Source: JAIBAJ01 sp965284645
GTDB taxonomy: Bacteria; Bacteroidota; Bacteroidia; JAIBAJ01
Length of the DNA: 64,000 nucleotides
Direction: 5' to 3'
Assembly (NCBI GenBank): GCA_965284645.1
Contig: OZ260106.1
Span: forward strand, 2,170,001 to 2,234,000
Numbering within the stretch: position 1 is the stretch's first letter; every line of letters begins with the position of its first letter. A program made the position numbers and the translations under genes. Of this stretch, positions 1-8,720 are shown one piece after another. A model generated the notes under the pieces. The model worked only from the letters and a program-made list of their open reading frames with translations, was not told the DNA's origin and did not search any database.

Positions 1-577
1 TTAATGGCGATCTCCAAAACTCAACCCACATTCTTCCCGCAATTTGTCTGTTTCTGCTTCCATAGGAATTTGTCGAATCAGCAGGATTTCCACTCGTATT
101 GATTTCAATAATTTCCATGAATTTTGAAAACAACAACTCGTCCTTTTTTACTACTAAACCATCATCACTCAACCGATCGTCCGGACCAATGGCTACCGTA
201 TCTTGTTGGTGTTTGCTGAAATAAGCCGAACTATCTACCAAAACTTGTCCTTTCACTTCGTCTGATTCCTTGACTTTTTCTTTTTCTTTCAAGCTATCCT
301 TTTCGGTTTTGCCTTTGGAAAATGGATTGGTTTTTTGAGCAAACTCTATAAATTTACTCAATAACCCCATCTGGTTTTTCTCATTGTTGCCAGCCTGCTG
401 TGTTGCCTGTATTTTATTGTCCATGTAATAAAACATCACACTGCCACCAATAAGCAATCCGAAGGTTACACCCGAAAAAAAGGTGAACACATTATTGCCA
501 AATCGACGTAGGGCTGAAAATCGAGGTGTAGGTTCCAAATCGAGGACAAAGATATTTAAATGAACATTCAATTCCAT
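1..577 (-). CDS. Partial single-pass membrane protein of unknown function (C-terminus cut by window edge)
   Basis: An open frame runs on the minus strand from an ATG at 575-577 through the left edge without a stop, so 192 codons are visible and the C-terminus is missing. Residues about 30-51 form one hydrophobic membrane segment after an arginine-containing N-terminus. A strongly charged Lys/Glu linker follows at about residues 85-115, and then a soluble part ending in VEFWRSPL at the edge. I recall a similar VEFWxSPLNY ending in uncharacterised Bacteroidota proteins, but no named domain is evident. It is divergent from the DegP-like gene, with about 365 bp between them. Function unknown. Confidence 0.6.
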   Translation of the reverse strand, partial: MELNVHLNIFVLDLEPTPRFSALRRFGNNVFTFFSGVTFGLLIGGSVMFYYMDNKIQATQQAGNNEKNQMGLLSKFIEFAQKTNPFSKGKTEKDSLKEKEKVKESDEVKGQVLVDSSAYFSKHQQDTVAIGPDDRLSDDGLVVKKDELLFSKFMEIIEINTSGNPADSTNSYGSRNRQIAGRMWVEFWRSPL

Positions 578-616
578 TCCCTCTTTTGTTTGGAATTCAA
601 ATTTTTACCTTTTCCA

Positions 617-765
617 ACCCAAATTAATCAATAGGAGGATTTACTAATCCGAACTACTTGATTTAGTTGGGTTTACCCCGATTAACCAGTTGTAAATCAA
701 TTTGTATGGCCAAATGGATTTGCAACTGGTTAATCGTTTATACATTTCTAATGCGTAACCTGGGT
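617..765 (+). repeat. MITE-like palindromic repeat, 149-bp copy
   Basis: This intergenic copy starts ACCCAAATTAATC and ends ATGCGTAACCTGGGT. Its left 75 bases nearly match the copy at 44512-44658, and it contains an internal hairpin (CAGTTG...CAACTG arms near 687-727). The flanking triplets are CCA and TCA, so no target duplication is preserved. The rest of the 578-942 gap shows no gene; it should hold the divergent promoters of the two flanking genes, and TTATTTTGC near 871-879 is a weak -7 candidate for the protease gene. Confidence 0.7.
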
Positions 766-942
766 TCAATCAAGGCTATAATTTTCGCCATTTTCTAAAA
801 AAAAATTAAATGCTACCCCTGATTAACAATTCTTTAAAATGTACCTGTACCAGAAGGGGATTCGCCATCGTTATTTTGCAGTGAATTTAAAACGGCACAT
901 AATTTGTCAAGTGCAAATCATAAACCAAAAACAATAAAAAAC

Positions 943-2385
943 ATGAATAAGCTATCAACAATTGCCCTTTCTGCTCTGGTGAGCGGTGTTACGGCTACCG
1001 GAGTGTTTTTCTTGGCTCAAAACCAATCTCGCCCTCTCCTCTCAGCTGAAAAGGATCAGCCCGTTCGCTTTGCTAGTTATTCTGTTCCTGAAAATGCAAT
1101 CAACTTTACTGCAGCAGCCGAACGCTCGGTTAATGCGGTTGTCCATGTTACAACCGAAACCCAGGTGCAAAATTTTCACAACAGTAATTTCTACGACCCT
1201 TTCCACGATTTTTTCTTCGGCCCTCAAAGGCAACAAAAATCACAACCCCAAGTAGGTTCAGGCTCCGGTGTGATTATTTCAGAAGATGGATACATTGTTA
1301 CCAATAACCATGTGGTTGATGATGCCGACGAAATCCACGTGACCTTGAACGATAAAAGAAAGTATTCAGCCAAAATTATAGGAAAGGACCCTGCAACTGA
1401 TTTGGCTTTATTGAAAATTGATGAAAAATCATTGCCTTATTTGCCCTACGGTAATTCTGATGAAGTTCGCCTCGGTGAATGGGTTTTAGCTGTTGGTAAT
1501 CCATTTAATCTTACTTCCACGGTTACGGCCGGTATCGTTAGTGCTAAAGGCCGAAATATTCAATTGCTCAACGAAGAGTTTGCTGTTGAAAGTTTTATCC
1601 AAACCGACGCCGCAGTTAATCCTGGCAATAGCGGAGGAGCTCTCGTTAATACAAATGGTGAATTGGTGGGTATCAACTCGGCCATCGCAAGCACAACGGG
1701 TTCGTATGCTGGTTATGCCTTCGCAATCCCTGTTAATCTAGCCCGCAAAGTGGTCGACGATCTTTTGGAATTTGGCGAAGTGCAAAGGGCCTTTATTGGT
1801 GTTAGTATCCGCGACATCGACCAACGTTTATCAGAAGAAAAGAAAATTTCAGTGCAAAAAGGTGTCTATGTGAATGGTCTTACCCAAGGTGGAGGCGCCG
1901 AAAAAGCTGGCCTGAAGGAAGGTGATATCATCTATAAACTCAACGATGTTCCTGTAAACACTATGAGCGAACTTCAAGAACAAGTTGCCCGTCACCGCCC
2001 AGGCGACAAAATCGATGTGCATGTGCGTCGAGGCGATCAAACCCTTGCTTATGCTGTAGTGCTAAACAATAAAATGGGAAATACGCAACCCCTGCTGAAA
2101 TCCAATTCGGAAACAATTGAATCCCTCGGTGCTCAATTTGTTACACCTTCCTCCGATGAACTTCGTCGACTAGGAATACGTAATGGTATGAAAGTAAAGG
2201 AGTTGGATGGTGGCAAGCTGCGGAATGCAGGCATTAAGGAAGGGTTCATTATCACCCATATCGATCGCAAGGCAATCAACAGTGTCGAAGATATCAACGA
2301 TGCCCTGGAAAGCAAAAGAGGGGGAATCCTTATCGAAGGCTACTATCCCAATGGCGTGCGCTCCTACTATGGCTTTGGTATGTAA
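943..2385 (+). CDS. DegP/HtrA-family periplasmic serine protease (Do family)
   Basis: This is a trypsin-like protease/chaperone of the envelope that degrades or refolds misfolded exported proteins. The frame is open from a TTG at 904, but the ATG at 943 gives a normal N-terminus with a hydrophobic signal or anchor (residues about 5-25), so I use 943 (480 aa). The catalytic triad is visible: His123 in NNHVV, Asp153 in DPATDLALLK and Ser230 in NPGNSGGA. Two PDZ domains follow: the first at about residues 285-385 with GVYVNGL and AGLKEGDII, the second at about 395-480 with AGIKEGFI. The length is usual for the family. A terminator hairpin follows directly, so it looks monocistronic. Confidence 0.93.
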   Translation: MNKLSTIALSALVSGVTATGVFFLAQNQSRPLLSAEKDQPVRFASYSVPENAINFTAAAERSVNAVVHVTTETQVQNFHNSNFYDPFHDFFFGPQRQQKSQPQVGSGSGVIISEDGYIVTNNHVVDDADEIHVTLNDKRKYSAKIIGKDPATDLALLKIDEKSLPYLPYGNSDEVRLGEWVLAVGNPFNLTSTVTAGIVSAKGRNIQLLNEEFAVESFIQTDAAVNPGNSGGALVNTNGELVGINSAIASTTGSYAGYAFAIPVNLARKVVDDLLEFGEVQRAFIGVSIRDIDQRLSEEKKISVQKGVYVNGLTQGGGAEKAGLKEGDIIYKLNDVPVNTMSELQEQVARHRPGDKIDVHVRRGDQTLAYAVVLNNKMGNTQPLLKSNSETIESLGAQFVTPSSDELRRLGIRNGMKVKELDGGKLRNAGIKEGFIITHIDRKAINSVEDINDALESKRGGILIEGYYPNGVRSYYGFGM

Positions 2386-2427
2386 TTCGCATTTAAATTA
2401 AGATTTGATTTTTGGGTTGTAAATCGA

Positions 2428-2468
2428 AAGGTCATCTGAGCAATTAGATGGCCTTTCTTTATTTTTTT
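2428..2468 (+). terminator. Rho-independent terminator of the DegP-like gene
   Basis: Arms AAGGTCATCT (2428-2437) and AGATGGCCTT (2446-2455) pair with one G-U, followed by a T-rich run to about 2468. Confidence 0.75.
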
Positions 2469-2503
2469 TCAGACCTTGAAAGATTGGTTAATAAGGTTGA
2501 TTT

Positions 2504-2675
2504 GGCGGGCCCCCAACCGCCAAAACCTGTAGCACTTTGATCCAATTTTTTACTGGGCGGTTGGGTCAGGCTTTCGGCGCTAGTCCTCGGTCTGCTCCGT
2601 GCCTCCGCATTCCTGTGGGCTAGACTGCCTCTATCCTTGCCCGAGGCATCCTTGTCCAAGTTTGGGTAAGTAAAC
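2504..2675 (+). repeat. GC-rich dispersed repeat, single-unit copy
   Basis: It begins GGCGGGCCCCC and contains the boxes GGTCAGGCTTTCGGCGC, TAGTCCTCGGTCTGCTCCG and TCTATCCTTGCCCGAGG. The same boxes occur in reverse orientation at 13400-13545 and 37360-37514. Open frames crossing it are by-products of its composition. The gap 2386-2944 otherwise holds only the terminator before it and the MITE-like repeat after it. Confidence 0.8.
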
Positions 2676-2702
2676 ATCCAGTAGCATTTCAATTTAACTT
2701 TA

Positions 2703-2878
2703 ACCCAGATTACGCATTAGAAAACGTAATGAAGCTTTCAAATGCAATAAAGACGAGGGTTTCAGGTTAATTTTTGGGTGAAGGAATAGTAAACTATTTT
2801 GAAGTCAAAAATTGTTCTGAAATTCTTGTATTTGAAGCAGTTGGAAGCTGTAATAGATTTCTAATGCTGAATTTGGGT
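2703..2878 (+). repeat. MITE-like repeat, 176-bp copy with TTA target duplication
   Basis: The element runs from ACCCAGATTACGCATTAG to CTAATGCTGAATTTGGGT. Its 21-bp ends are inverted repeats with three mismatches. TTA flanks both sides (2700-2702 and 2879-2881). An inverted copy of the same length, about four differences away, lies at 12909-13084. It has no coding capacity. Confidence 0.85.
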
Positions 2879-2944
2879 TTAACCCAAGGGGAATTCAAAG
2901 AAAAAAAGTAGATGCAAAGAATAAGGTAAAAGCTTAAGCGCAGA

Positions 2945-4627
2945 CTATTTGGAATCTTCAACCCACAAAACAGCTTGATAAGGAAATAAGCAGTTTCTTT
3001 CTTTCTGATAGGTGTTGGTCAAATTAAAAACTTTACCTCCATCGGGTAAACTGATTTTCTTTTTTCTTTTTCCAAAATTATACACCAGTAAGGCCTTTTT
3101 TCCTTGCCATGTTCTGGTGATTTGTAAAATCTTTCCTTTCCAGCTTACTTTTTCAACCGCACCCAACGAAAGGATTTCTCTTTCTTTTCTAAGCTTTAAA
3201 AGGCTTTTATAATGGTTTAACAAAGAATTTGGTTCGGCTTCAAAAACACGCACATTTCTTTTTTTATAATCTTTTCCTACCGGTAACCAGCTTTTGCCAC
3301 CTCTGCTAAAACCGGCATATTCGCTACTGTCCCACTGCATTGGAGTTCTACATTCGTCTCGGTTCATGCTTTCACCGCTCATTCGAGCCAAACCATTGGC
3401 AAATCTTCCAAATTTTTTGGGAATAGGATCCAAGGCCGACTTAAAAGGAATTTTTTGCTGCTCCATTCCTATTTCTTCTCCATAATATAAAAACGGAATA
3501 CCACGCTGGGTAAGCTGTAAGGCCGAAATCAAACGCATCCTTTCTTCCTTGTTTTTCAAACGGCTGATAAACCGCTTTTTATCGTGGTTACTCAAAACCC
3601 AAGTTGGAAACAAAGGCTCCTTAAAGTTGGAATCAGCCTCTAAAATCAACTTGCCCCAAGCCTTTGCTTTAAATTTGGTATGTAAGGTTTTAAATAAAAA
3701 AACAGAATGAATACCTTTTCCATTGGCACAAAACCTATTAATTACATCGGCCTTACCAAAAACCTCACCTACCGAGTATTTTGGTTCTTGGAATTCATTC
3801 AAAACCTGCCTCAATTCCTGTGCAAATTGCATGCTTCCAGCTTGGTTTTGGGTATAAGTGTTTTTCTGAAAAAAGGCATCCGTGTTTTCTTCCGAAGGAA
3901 CCATGCGTAAAGAGCTTGGATTGTCCCTGAATAAGGAATCTTCATATAAGCAATTGAAAATATCCAGCCTAAATCCATCTACTCCTTTTTGTAACCAAAA
4001 TCGGGCGGTTTGAAGCATTTCGGTCTTAGTCTCTGGATTGTTGTAGTTCAAATCAGGTTGAAACGGCAGAAAAGTTGCCCAATACCAGCTATCGGTTCTT
4101 TTATCATAATGCCATCCACTACCTCCAGTCATAGACTTCCAATTGGTGGGTTCCTTTTTACCCTTTTTCCAAATATACCAATCCCGTTTTGGGTTGTTTT
4201 CCGACGAGGCCGATTCCAAAAACCAGGGATGTTGGTCGCTAGTATGGTTCATCACCAAATCGAAAACAATTCGAAGTCCTTTTTTATGCACTTCTGAAAT
4301 GAGGAGCTCACAATCCTCCATACGGCCATACTCAGGCGCTATAGTTTTAAAATCGCTGATATCATAACCGAAATCTGCTTGTGGACTTGCAAAAAAGGGT
4401 GAAATCCAAATAGTCTCAACACCTAAATTTCTCAAGTAGTCGAGCTTGGAAATTATTCCTTTTAAATCACCTATCCCATCACCATTTGAATCGTAAAATG
4501 AGCGCGGGTAAATTTGATAAACCGTTGTGGTCTTATACCAAGGTGTTTGAGCTTTTGCTTTTCCAAAATTGTAAACGGAAACAAATAGAAAGAATAGAAA
4601 GATGGAACAATCTCTGCCAAGGCGCAT
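2945..4627 (-). CDS. Secreted GH13 alpha-glucosidase (oligo-1,6-glucosidase type)
   Basis: It is predicted to hydrolyse alpha-glucosidic bonds of short malto- or isomalto-oligosaccharides outside the cytoplasm. Residues 1-27 form a signal peptide ending near KAQ. All four GH13 signature regions are present: DLVMNH at 123-128, GFRLD with nucleophile Asp222, the acid/base Glu288 in GEVFG, and Asp349 in LSNHD. A QPDLN motif at 190-194 is typical of the oligo-1,6-glucosidase group. The C-terminal 90 residues fit the usual beta domain, and 560 aa is a full-length enzyme. No sus genes or regulator lie beside it, so its exact substrate is not shown. Confidence 0.9.
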   Translation of the reverse strand: MRLGRDCSIFLFFLFVSVYNFGKAKAQTPWYKTTTVYQIYPRSFYDSNGDGIGDLKGIISKLDYLRNLGVETIWISPFFASPQADFGYDISDFKTIAPEYGRMEDCELLISEVHKKGLRIVFDLVMNHTSDQHPWFLESASSENNPKRDWYIWKKGKKEPTNWKSMTGGSGWHYDKRTDSWYWATFLPFQPDLNYNNPETKTEMLQTARFWLQKGVDGFRLDIFNCLYEDSLFRDNPSSLRMVPSEENTDAFFQKNTYTQNQAGSMQFAQELRQVLNEFQEPKYSVGEVFGKADVINRFCANGKGIHSVFLFKTLHTKFKAKAWGKLILEADSNFKEPLFPTWVLSNHDKKRFISRLKNKEERMRLISALQLTQRGIPFLYYGEEIGMEQQKIPFKSALDPIPKKFGRFANGLARMSGESMNRDECRTPMQWDSSEYAGFSRGGKSWLPVGKDYKKRNVRVFEAEPNSLLNHYKSLLKLRKEREILSLGAVEKVSWKGKILQITRTWQGKKALLVYNFGKRKKKISLPDGGKVFNLTNTYQKERNCLFPYQAVLWVEDSK

Positions 4628-4850
4628 GCTTCAATGGGTTTTCTAAGTAAAACCCAAAGGTTGTAAAAAATAAAATATACGCGTGGTATTATCCGATTTC
4701 TTTAATTCACACAAATAAAGAATTGGAAGCTCGAGTCAAGAAACTAAATTATAAAAAACGAATGAGAATTGTTGTTCAATAAATTGAAAAAAAATAGATC
4801 AGATTAAACTTTGTCTGGAATTATTATTCTACGAGGAATATTTTATTTGA

Positions 4851-5858
4851 ATGAAAAAAAGAACATTTCTAAAGTCAGGTAGTCTTTTAGGATTAGCCTC
4901 CCTTTTTCCGGTAGGATCTGCGTTGAGCAGAAATCCAGCTAAAAGCCAAACCGCAAGCTGCACTTTAATCCCTACCGAAACGGCTGGTCCCTTTCCTTTG
5001 GATTTAACCGAGAATACCAACTTCTTCCGACAAGATATCACGGAAGGAAAAGAAGGGGTTCCTTTAAAAGTGCGATTGAAAATTATTGGAGACCAAAATT
5101 GTCTTCCCTTGGCCAATGTACGTGTCAATATTTGGCATTGTAGTAAGGATGGGGTATATTCAGGTTACAGCGTTGCCAATAATCAAGGGCAGGCCGGTTT
5201 GACCTACCTCAGAGGTTACCAATTTACCGATGCAAATGGCGAAGTTTCCTTTACCACTATTTTTCCGGGATGGTACAATGGTAGAATTTGCCACATTCAT
5301 TTTCAGGTTTATGTTAGTTCGGCCTATTCCGCAGTATCGCAATTTTCATTTGATCCAACTTTGAAAAATCAAATTTATGCCGATAATTCATCTCTCTATA
5401 CCAATGGGAGTGATCCTATGACTTTCGCTTCTGATAATATTTTTTCAGATGGATATGCTTTACAATTGGCTGATTTATATGAGAATTCAGCTATCGGAGG
5501 ATATGAGTCTTATTTAGAAGTTACGGTTCAAGGTAATGGAACTGTTGGAGTTGGACACCTAGAAAAAGAAACGGCCAAACAAGTTGAATTGGGCCAAAAT
5601 TTCCCTAATCCGGCAAACCAAGAAACTACTATTCCATTTGTATTGAAATTCGATTCGGATGTTAAGTTGGAATTGTGGAATGTCGAAGGAAAAAAAGCGC
5701 TCAGTCTTGATTTAGGTCGACTTACTTCAGGTGAAAAAAACATACCAATCAATTTTGCCGACCTTTCTATTTCACCTAGCAACTATGTCTACCAATTGGA
5801 GGTAAAGAATACCAATGGTATTTTCAGAACCAATAAAATGATGACTATTCAAAAATAA
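4851..5858 (+). CDS. Exported intradiol-dioxygenase-like protein with T9SS sorting domain
   Basis: The central domain (about residues 38-215) matches the intradiol ring-cleavage dioxygenase fold. The four expected ferric ligands are present: Tyr103 in DGVYSGY, Tyr142 in FPGWY, and His148 and His150 in HIHFQ. The N-terminus KKRTFLKSG followed by a hydrophobic stretch resembles a Tat-type signal with one Arg replaced by Lys. Residues from about 237 (LGQNFPNPAN) to the end form a T9SS type A sorting domain, so the protein is predicted to be exported to the cell surface. Cytoplasmic family members cleave catechols; the substrate here is unknown. No other aromatic-degradation genes are nearby. It is convergent with the collagen-like gene. 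Confidence 0.82.
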   Translation: MKKRTFLKSGSLLGLASLFPVGSALSRNPAKSQTASCTLIPTETAGPFPLDLTENTNFFRQDITEGKEGVPLKVRLKIIGDQNCLPLANVRVNIWHCSKDGVYSGYSVANNQGQAGLTYLRGYQFTDANGEVSFTTIFPGWYNGRICHIHFQVYVSSAYSAVSQFSFDPTLKNQIYADNSSLYTNGSDPMTFASDNIFSDGYALQLADLYENSAIGGYESYLEVTVQGNGTVGVGHLEKETAKQVELGQNFPNPANQETTIPFVLKFDSDVKLELWNVEGKKALSLDLGRLTSGEKNIPINFADLSISPSNYVYQLEVKNTNGIFRTNKMMTIQK

Positions 5859-5862
5859 AAAA

Positions 5863-5913
5863 AGGATTGGTAGTAAAAACGGTCTTGCATAGCATGTTTT
5901 TTCTACCAATCCT
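5863..5913. terminator. Bidirectional terminator between convergent genes
   Basis: An 11-bp perfect stem, AGGATTGGTAG (5863-5873) with CTACCAATCCT (5903-5913), lies between two convergent stop codons. A-rich sequence lies on the left, and the T-rich loop end and following sequence lie on the right. Confidence 0.65.
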
Positions 5914-5926
5914 CCTTTCTTCAGAC

Positions 5927-8662
5927 TTACAACGGATTGTAGGCTACCATAAAGGTCATATTATTTCCATCTGAATTACTACAGCCCATGTCTGTGCTGG
6001 GTTGTTGTGCCCCTCCATTGTTTGTTACGCTAATAGTTCGGGTTGAGCTTACTTTAGCACTTCCACCACAATTGGCTGTATCATCGTTTGTAATGAGAAC
6101 CACAATCTTGGCATTGGCTACATTGTTCAATTGATACCAAACACCAAGGTTGGTTCCACCTTCATTGAAGCCAGTAACGGTGAGAGTTCCATTGACAATT
6201 TCAACTCGAATAGAGCCTTCAACTGTTCCATTCTGTGCTCCTACATCGAAAAAGAGGTAGCCATTGCTATTGGCAGCATCAGTGCTATTCGGTACTCGAC
6301 TCCAAGCCTGGGTAGCGTTTCCATTTGTTTTTCGCATGTAAAGCTTTTGATCATAAAAGGAACCAGAAAGCTGCATGGCATAGTTGTTCCCTGGGTTATC
6401 ATGGCGCACATCAATTAAATGCCACCAACTCGATGCCCCCGATGGAAAGTTCGTTGGGTTGCTGGTTTCAAAAAATCCAGATTGGGCCCCAGCACTTCCT
6501 TGCAAACCAGCATCATTCCTAGTTTCGGTTCTACTGTTGTTTATGCCATAAAAAAGCCCTCCACTTAATTCCAATCCCATGTTGAATCCTTGGTTGTCAA
6601 AAAGTTGGAACCTCCTAGCATTCGTATTAATGCCGGAAACATTGTTTTGAATTAACCTTAAAGTGCCTTCTGCTTCCCCTGAATTATGAAAGGATATACT
6701 GGCTCGTCTGGTTGAAGTACCCGGAGCCTCTCCAATAACTAGTGTGGCATCATTTCCGCAACATTCTGCCACGCCATCCCTTGAGAAAGTAGATTTACCT
6801 CTCACCTCAAATTTTGTTACGGCATCGCGAACGCCAACACCTACATTTCCATCACTTCGAACAGCAAATAAATTAAAATTACTTCCAACTGTTCCTAGTG
6901 TGAAATAATCAAGTCCACCTGGTCCAGTGGAGTTGTCGCCAATAGTGGTGCGCAATTCAGACACATCATTCGAAATGTTGAATCGAGCCATATTCAAGAA
7001 ATCTGAGTTTTCACTGTCTGTTCCACTGCCTGCTGGGCCTCCACTAAATATCAAAAAGTTTCCATAACCAGGATAAGCACCGCTCGGACCTGGATAAATG
7101 AGACCTAAACGCGCATCGCCATTCACATGAAGCTTGGTTATTGGCGTGGTAGTACTAATTCCGATATTGGTTCCATCATCATAAATAATGGAATTGCATA
7201 TTAAAGTTGGCGAAGTGAATTTTGGGACATAGTTGGTAGTAGCTGTCACACAAAATGAACTTGAACCATCAAGGCCTGAAGGTCCAGTTGGACCTGTAAC
7301 CCCAGTTGCTCCATCGGCTCCGGTTGCGCCGTCTCTTCCAGTTGGACCAATAAGTCCTATATCTCCCGTTGGTCCTGTAGCACCCGTTGGTCCTGTTACT
7401 CCATCAGCACCACTTGGTCCGGTAGCACCCGCTGCACCGCTTGGTCCTGTTACTCCATCAGCACCACTTGGTCCTGTTGCACCCGCTGCACCACTTGGTC
7501 CTGTTGCTCCATCAGCACCACTTGGTCCTGTTACTCCATCAGCACCACTTGGTCCGGTAGCACCCGCTGCACCGCTTGGTCCTGTTACTCCATCAGCACC
7601 ACTTGGTCCTGTTGCTCCCGCTGGTCCGCTTGGTCCTGTTGCTCCATTTGCACCACTAGGTCCTGTTGCACCCGCTGGGCCGCTTGGTCCTGTTACTCCA
7701 TCAGCTCCACTAGGTCCTGTTGCTCCTGCTGCACCGCTTGGTCCGGTAGCGCCCGCTGCACCGCTTGGGCCTGTTACTCCATCAGCACCACTTGGTCCTG
7801 TTGCTCCCGCTGGTCCGCTTGGTCCTGTTGCTCCATCAGCACCACTTGGTCCTGTTGCTCCGGCTGGTCCGCTTGGTCCTGTTGCTCCATTTGCACCACT
7901 AGGTCCTGTTGCACCCGCTGGGCCGCTTGGTCCTGTAACTCCATCAGCTCCACTAGGTCCTGTTGCTCCTGCTGCACCGCTTGGTCCTGTTGTACCCGCA
8001 GGGCCGCTTGGTCCTGTTGCTCCATTTGCACCACTTGGTCCTGTTGCACCCGCTGCTCCGCTCGGTCCAGTTGCACCCGCTGCTCCGCTCGGTCCTGTTG
8101 CACCATTGGCTCCCGTTGCTCCTGTTGCTCCATTGGCTCCGCTCGGTCCAGTAACGCCATTAGCACCCGTTGCTCCATTGGCTCCACTCGGTCCAGTTAC
8201 TCCATTGGCTCCGGTTGCTCCTGTAGCGCCATTGGCTCCACTCGGTCCAGTTACACCATTGGACCCGGTTGCACCCGTAGCGCCATTAGCCCCACTTGGT
8301 CCAGTTGCACCTGCCGGACCGCTTGGGCCTGTTGCTCCATTTAATCCATTTGGACCGCTTGCGCCTGAAGGGCCAGTTGGGCCTGTTGCTCCAGAAACTG
8401 AGCAGAGTGATACCCAAGTGCCCGTAAAATAAAACAAACAGTTTTGATTTGTGTCAAAAACCAATAATCCAACAGCAGGGGAGGGTATCGCCAAACGTTG
8501 AGCTGTTGTCATCCGAGGTGGCAAAAAACCCGCATTGGTGGAATTAAGTTCCAATAAAGATGAAGGGTCAGGGTTGGCTGTACCAATTCCCATGTTCTGT
8601 TGGGCAAAAGAAGCCAACTGAAAACAAAGAAAACCCGAAAGGATTAGTAATTTTAGTCTCAT
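5927..8662 (-). CDS. Collagen-like (Gly-X-Y) repeat surface protein
   Basis: A 911-residue secreted protein. Residues 1-20 form a signal peptide ending SFA. Residues about 20-88 contain a MGIGT/LLELNS segment typical of Bacteroidota proteins with tail-fibre-like repeats. Residues about 89-468 are nearly uninterrupted Gly-X-Y triplets built from GPSG, GAAGAT and GADGVT blocks, and should form a collagen-like triple helix. The C-terminal 440 residues include further IGISTTTP and VGVGV tail-fibre-like motifs. No T9SS sorting domain is obvious. The triplet block is repetitive at DNA level and prone to length change. Role inferred as a surface fibre or adhesin; the partner is unknown. Confidence 0.85.
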   Translation of the reverse strand: MRLKLLILSGFLCFQLASFAQQNMGIGTANPDPSSLLELNSTNAGFLPPRMTTAQRLAIPSPAVGLLVFDTNQNCLFYFTGTWVSLCSVSGATGPTGPSGASGPNGLNGATGPSGPAGATGPSGANGATGATGSNGVTGPSGANGATGATGANGVTGPSGANGATGANGVTGPSGANGATGATGANGATGPSGAAGATGPSGAAGATGPSGANGATGPSGPAGTTGPSGAAGATGPSGADGVTGPSGPAGATGPSGANGATGPSGPAGATGPSGADGATGPSGPAGATGPSGADGVTGPSGAAGATGPSGAAGATGPSGADGVTGPSGPAGATGPSGANGATGPSGPAGATGPSGADGVTGPSGAAGATGPSGADGVTGPSGADGATGPSGAAGATGPSGADGVTGPSGAAGATGPSGADGVTGPTGATGPTGDIGLIGPTGRDGATGADGATGVTGPTGPSGLDGSSSFCVTATTNYVPKFTSPTLICNSIIYDDGTNIGISTTTPITKLHVNGDARLGLIYPGPSGAYPGYGNFLIFSGGPAGSGTDSENSDFLNMARFNISNDVSELRTTIGDNSTGPGGLDYFTLGTVGSNFNLFAVRSDGNVGVGVRDAVTKFEVRGKSTFSRDGVAECCGNDATLVIGEAPGTSTRRASISFHNSGEAEGTLRLIQNNVSGINTNARRFQLFDNQGFNMGLELSGGLFYGINNSRTETRNDAGLQGSAGAQSGFFETSNPTNFPSGASSWWHLIDVRHDNPGNNYAMQLSGSFYDQKLYMRKTNGNATQAWSRVPNSTDAANSNGYLFFDVGAQNGTVEGSIRVEIVNGTLTVTGFNEGGTNLGVWYQLNNVANAKIVVLITNDDTANCGGSAKVSSTRTISVTNNGGAQQPSTDMGCSNSDGNNMTFMVAYNPL
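7260..8395 (-). repeat. Tandem Gly-X-Y coding repeat array
   Basis: This is the DNA block encoding the collagen-like region, made of degenerate 9- and 18-bp modules such as GGACCAAGCGG read on the coding strand. Long identical stretches recur within it, for example around 7560-7760 and 7740-7960. It also creates a long proline-rich open frame on the opposite strand, which is not a gene. Confidence 0.85.
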
Positions 8663-8720
8663 AAAAAGGTAAACAGGTCGCTAATATAAAAGGAATTATT
8701 GAAATATAACTCCTTGTTGC

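Noticed and set aside
904..942. Upstream TTG extension of the DegP-like gene
   Set aside because: The ATG at 943 gives the standard signal segment; the extension is polar and adds no conserved residue.
2459..2692. 77-residue minus-strand open frame in the GC-rich repeat, and similar frames at 13224-13555 and 37295-37486
   Set aside because: They arise from the repeat composition, recur in unrelated frames among copies and have no start signals.
7233..8432. 399-residue proline-rich open frame opposite the collagen-like gene
   Set aside because: It is the exact antisense of the Gly-X-Y repeat, so its length follows from the repeat and has no start or domain support.
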